DNA from: Bacteriovoracaceae bacterium
Lineage (GTDB): Bacteria; Bdellovibrionota; Bacteriovoracia; Bacteriovoracales; Bacteriovoracaceae
DNA length: 5,656 nucleotides
NCBI GenBank assembly: GCA_023151145.1
Contig: JAKLJM010000102.1
Coordinates: 7,535 to 13,190 of the forward strand
Reading direction: 5' to 3'
Below, one piece after another: positions 4,694-5,656 of the stretch. Numbering within the stretch: the first letter of the stretch is position 1; each line of letters opens with the position of its first letter. A program made the translations under genes and the position numbers. Below the pieces are notes generated by a model. It made no database searches, was not told the origin of the DNA, and was given only the letters and a program-made list of their open reading frames with translations.

Positions 4694-5656
4694 ATTTTTT
4701 TTCCTGGCAAAAATTGGCTTTGGGATCTTTTTGGCAGAGATATTCTTTGAAAAGTGCATTTTCTTCTTTTAATTTTTTATTCTCTACTTCAAGGCTTGCG
4801 ATCTTACGATCTTGAGCCTTGTCGTTTTTTATCAATGGGACAAGATAGTCACTATAGATTTCTTTAATTGAATTTATAATTGGACCAACTAGGTTTTGGT
4901 AAGCGACAGAGAGCATTCCTAAATTATCTTTTTTAATAGCTTCAGGAAATACTTTTTCAACTTCTTGAGCAATTAATCCCATCTGTTTATCAGTGCCGTT
5001 TTTACTGTCTTTCCAGAAATAGGTCACCCCATTAAGCGTTAGTAGTTTATCAAGTGAATCTGGTATGATTTCTATTTCTGTTTTTAATCTTCTATCAGAT
5101 GATTGGGTAAGTGTTCCACCAATATTTAAATTCCCAGTGGTATCGACATTCAAGCGACATACACCTCCAGTTTCAAGGCACATTCTGTTGGCACCAAGAG
5201 GTGAGCCAGTTGCTCCTGCTAAAAAATTCCATTTGTTTCCACCGGCAGCGGTATTTTCAAATCCTAAAGATGTATAAGCATTTGGGCTATTACTTGAAAC
5301 CAATAAATGACTACTCACAGATTGTGTACCAAAAGACACTTGGCCTGATCCCTTAAAGGTCATGATAGGAGTGGTGCCAGCGTATCTAAAATCTAAGTAA
5401 GCATGATCAGTCATATCACGCTGAAAGATATCAAAAGTTGCACCAGTGTGAGTATGTGTTCCAATTGAAAGTCTTCTGCTTTCAATCGGAGCACCAGGGG
5501 ATCCGGTCATATTACTTTGACCAATTTGAAGTTGCCCAACTGGAGATGTTGTCCCAATCCCAATTTTTCCACTTGTGCGATCAATGGCCAAATATCCAGA
5601 CTCTGTTCCATTTTCTAATGCCGATAGTTTTAAGGCATTTGCTCCCGAACGATCTT
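4674..5656 (-). CDS. Surface/tail-fibre-like protein with C-terminal S74 self-cleaving chaperone domain (5' end outside window)
   Basis: The C-terminal 326 codons of a longer gene. The reading frame stays open to the window edge (5656), so the TTG at 5591 is not a real start. The visible N-terminal part contains Gly-rich, Asn/Thr/Ser-rich strand sequence with GYLAIDRTSGKIGIGTTSP and GNLNIGGTL segments, common in trimeric fibre and surface proteins. Next comes an intramolecular chaperone domain (Peptidase_S74 type, as in phage endosialidase tails): SSDRRLK (codons 5099 to 5082 from the second Ser) holds Ser followed five residues later by Lys, the Ser-Lys pair used for self-cleavage in this family, then GLIAQEVEKVFPEAI and SVAYQNLVGPIINSIKEI. 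A leucine-zipper-like coiled coil (about 4737-4829: IASLEVENKKLKEENALF) would hold the trimer. The tail is Lys/Ser-rich with Cys at two sites (YLCQ, NFCQ). Such domains occur in phages but also in bacterial surface proteins; no other phage gene is in view, so I favour a cell-surface protein. The stop overlaps the aminotransferase end. Confidence 0.88.
   Translation of the reverse strand, partial: DRSGANALKLSALENGTESGYLAIDRTSGKIGIGTTSPVGQLQIGQSNMTGSPGAPIESRRLSIGTHTHTGATFDIFQRDMTDHAYLDFRYAGTTPIMTFKGSGQVSFGTQSVSSHLLVSSNSPNAYTSLGFENTAAGGNKWNFLAGATGSPLGANRMCLETGGVCRLNVDTTGNLNIGGTLTQSSDRRLKTEIEIIPDSLDKLLTLNGVTYFWKDSKNGTDKQMGLIAQEVEKVFPEAIKKDNLGMLSVAYQNLVGPIINSIKEIYSDYLVPLIKNDKAQDRKIASLEVENKKLKEENALFKEYLCQKDPKANFCQEKKSKSSKP

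Noticed and set aside
4665..4703. Hairpin AGCCTT-TGATT-AAGGCT followed by a T-run as terminator of the aminotransferase
   Set aside because: The stem has only 6 bp, lies inside the coding region and is separated from the eight T residues by more than 10 nt, so it is not a convincing intrinsic terminator.
5065..5356. Two small plus-strand reading frames opposite the S74 gene
   Set aside because: They lie antisense to a well-supported coding region, show no recognisable motif and have no clear ribosome site.
5589..5591. TTG as start codon of the S74 protein gene
   Set aside because: The same frame continues without a stop to the window edge with sequence typical of the family (ALKLSALENGTESGYLAIDR), so the gene is cut by the window.
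4674..5656. The window as part of a prophage because of the S74 tail-fibre domain
   Set aside because: All other genes are housekeeping or envelope genes and no second phage gene, integrase or attachment site is visible; S74 domains also occur in bacterial surface proteins.

Overview
The window comes from an AT-rich, double-membraned (Gram-negative-type) bacterium. The evidence is a BamB-type lipoprotein of the outer-membrane assembly machine, two secreted proteins that look like outer-membrane beta-barrels, and the three genes der, yfgM-like and bamB, which are neighbours in proteobacteria such as E. coli. The base composition, the abundance of small barrel proteins and a surface protein with GIGTTSP-type segments plus a C-terminal S74 chaperone domain are reminiscent of the Bdellovibrio/Bacteriovorax lineage. 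That placement is an inference from memory, not a proven assignment.

Layout. Bases 3-152 (+) are the last 49 codons of the GTPase gene der. A near-perfect 21-bp terminator stem (164-211) follows and also sits directly behind the convergent minus-strand unit. That unit (1531 down to 213) holds two genes 17 nt apart, each with a signal peptide and beta-strand-rich, barrel-like sequence; neither is a family I can name. A divergent control region (about 1541-1657) separates it from the plus-strand pair yfgM-like (1658-2344) and bamB (2344-3459), whose stop and start codons share one base. A PLP-dependent class I/II aminotransferase (3530-4693, +) comes next, preceded by an inverted repeat that overlaps its likely -10 box and reaches its ribosome binding site. 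Converging on it with a 20-nt overlap is the 3' end of a large surface or fibre protein gene (4674 to beyond 5656, -) with an S74 self-cleaving chaperone domain.

How the genes may work together. YfgM in E. coli is a periplasmic TPR protein of the inner membrane linked to the Sec translocon and periplasmic chaperones; BamB is a lipoprotein scaffold of the BAM complex that folds outer-membrane barrels. The two divergent minus-strand genes encode what look like BAM clients. Two good sigma-70-like promoters face away from each other with overlapping -35 boxes (1598-1604), so expression of the assembly factors and of the putative clients may be mutually exclusive or jointly regulated. This is the most interesting arrangement in the window, although nothing here amounts to a clearly new system. 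The aminotransferase looks metabolic and unrelated; the S74 protein is probably a trimeric surface protein.

There is no gene-free stretch above 300 bases. I saw no tRNA, rRNA, CRISPR array, insertion sequence or attachment site.
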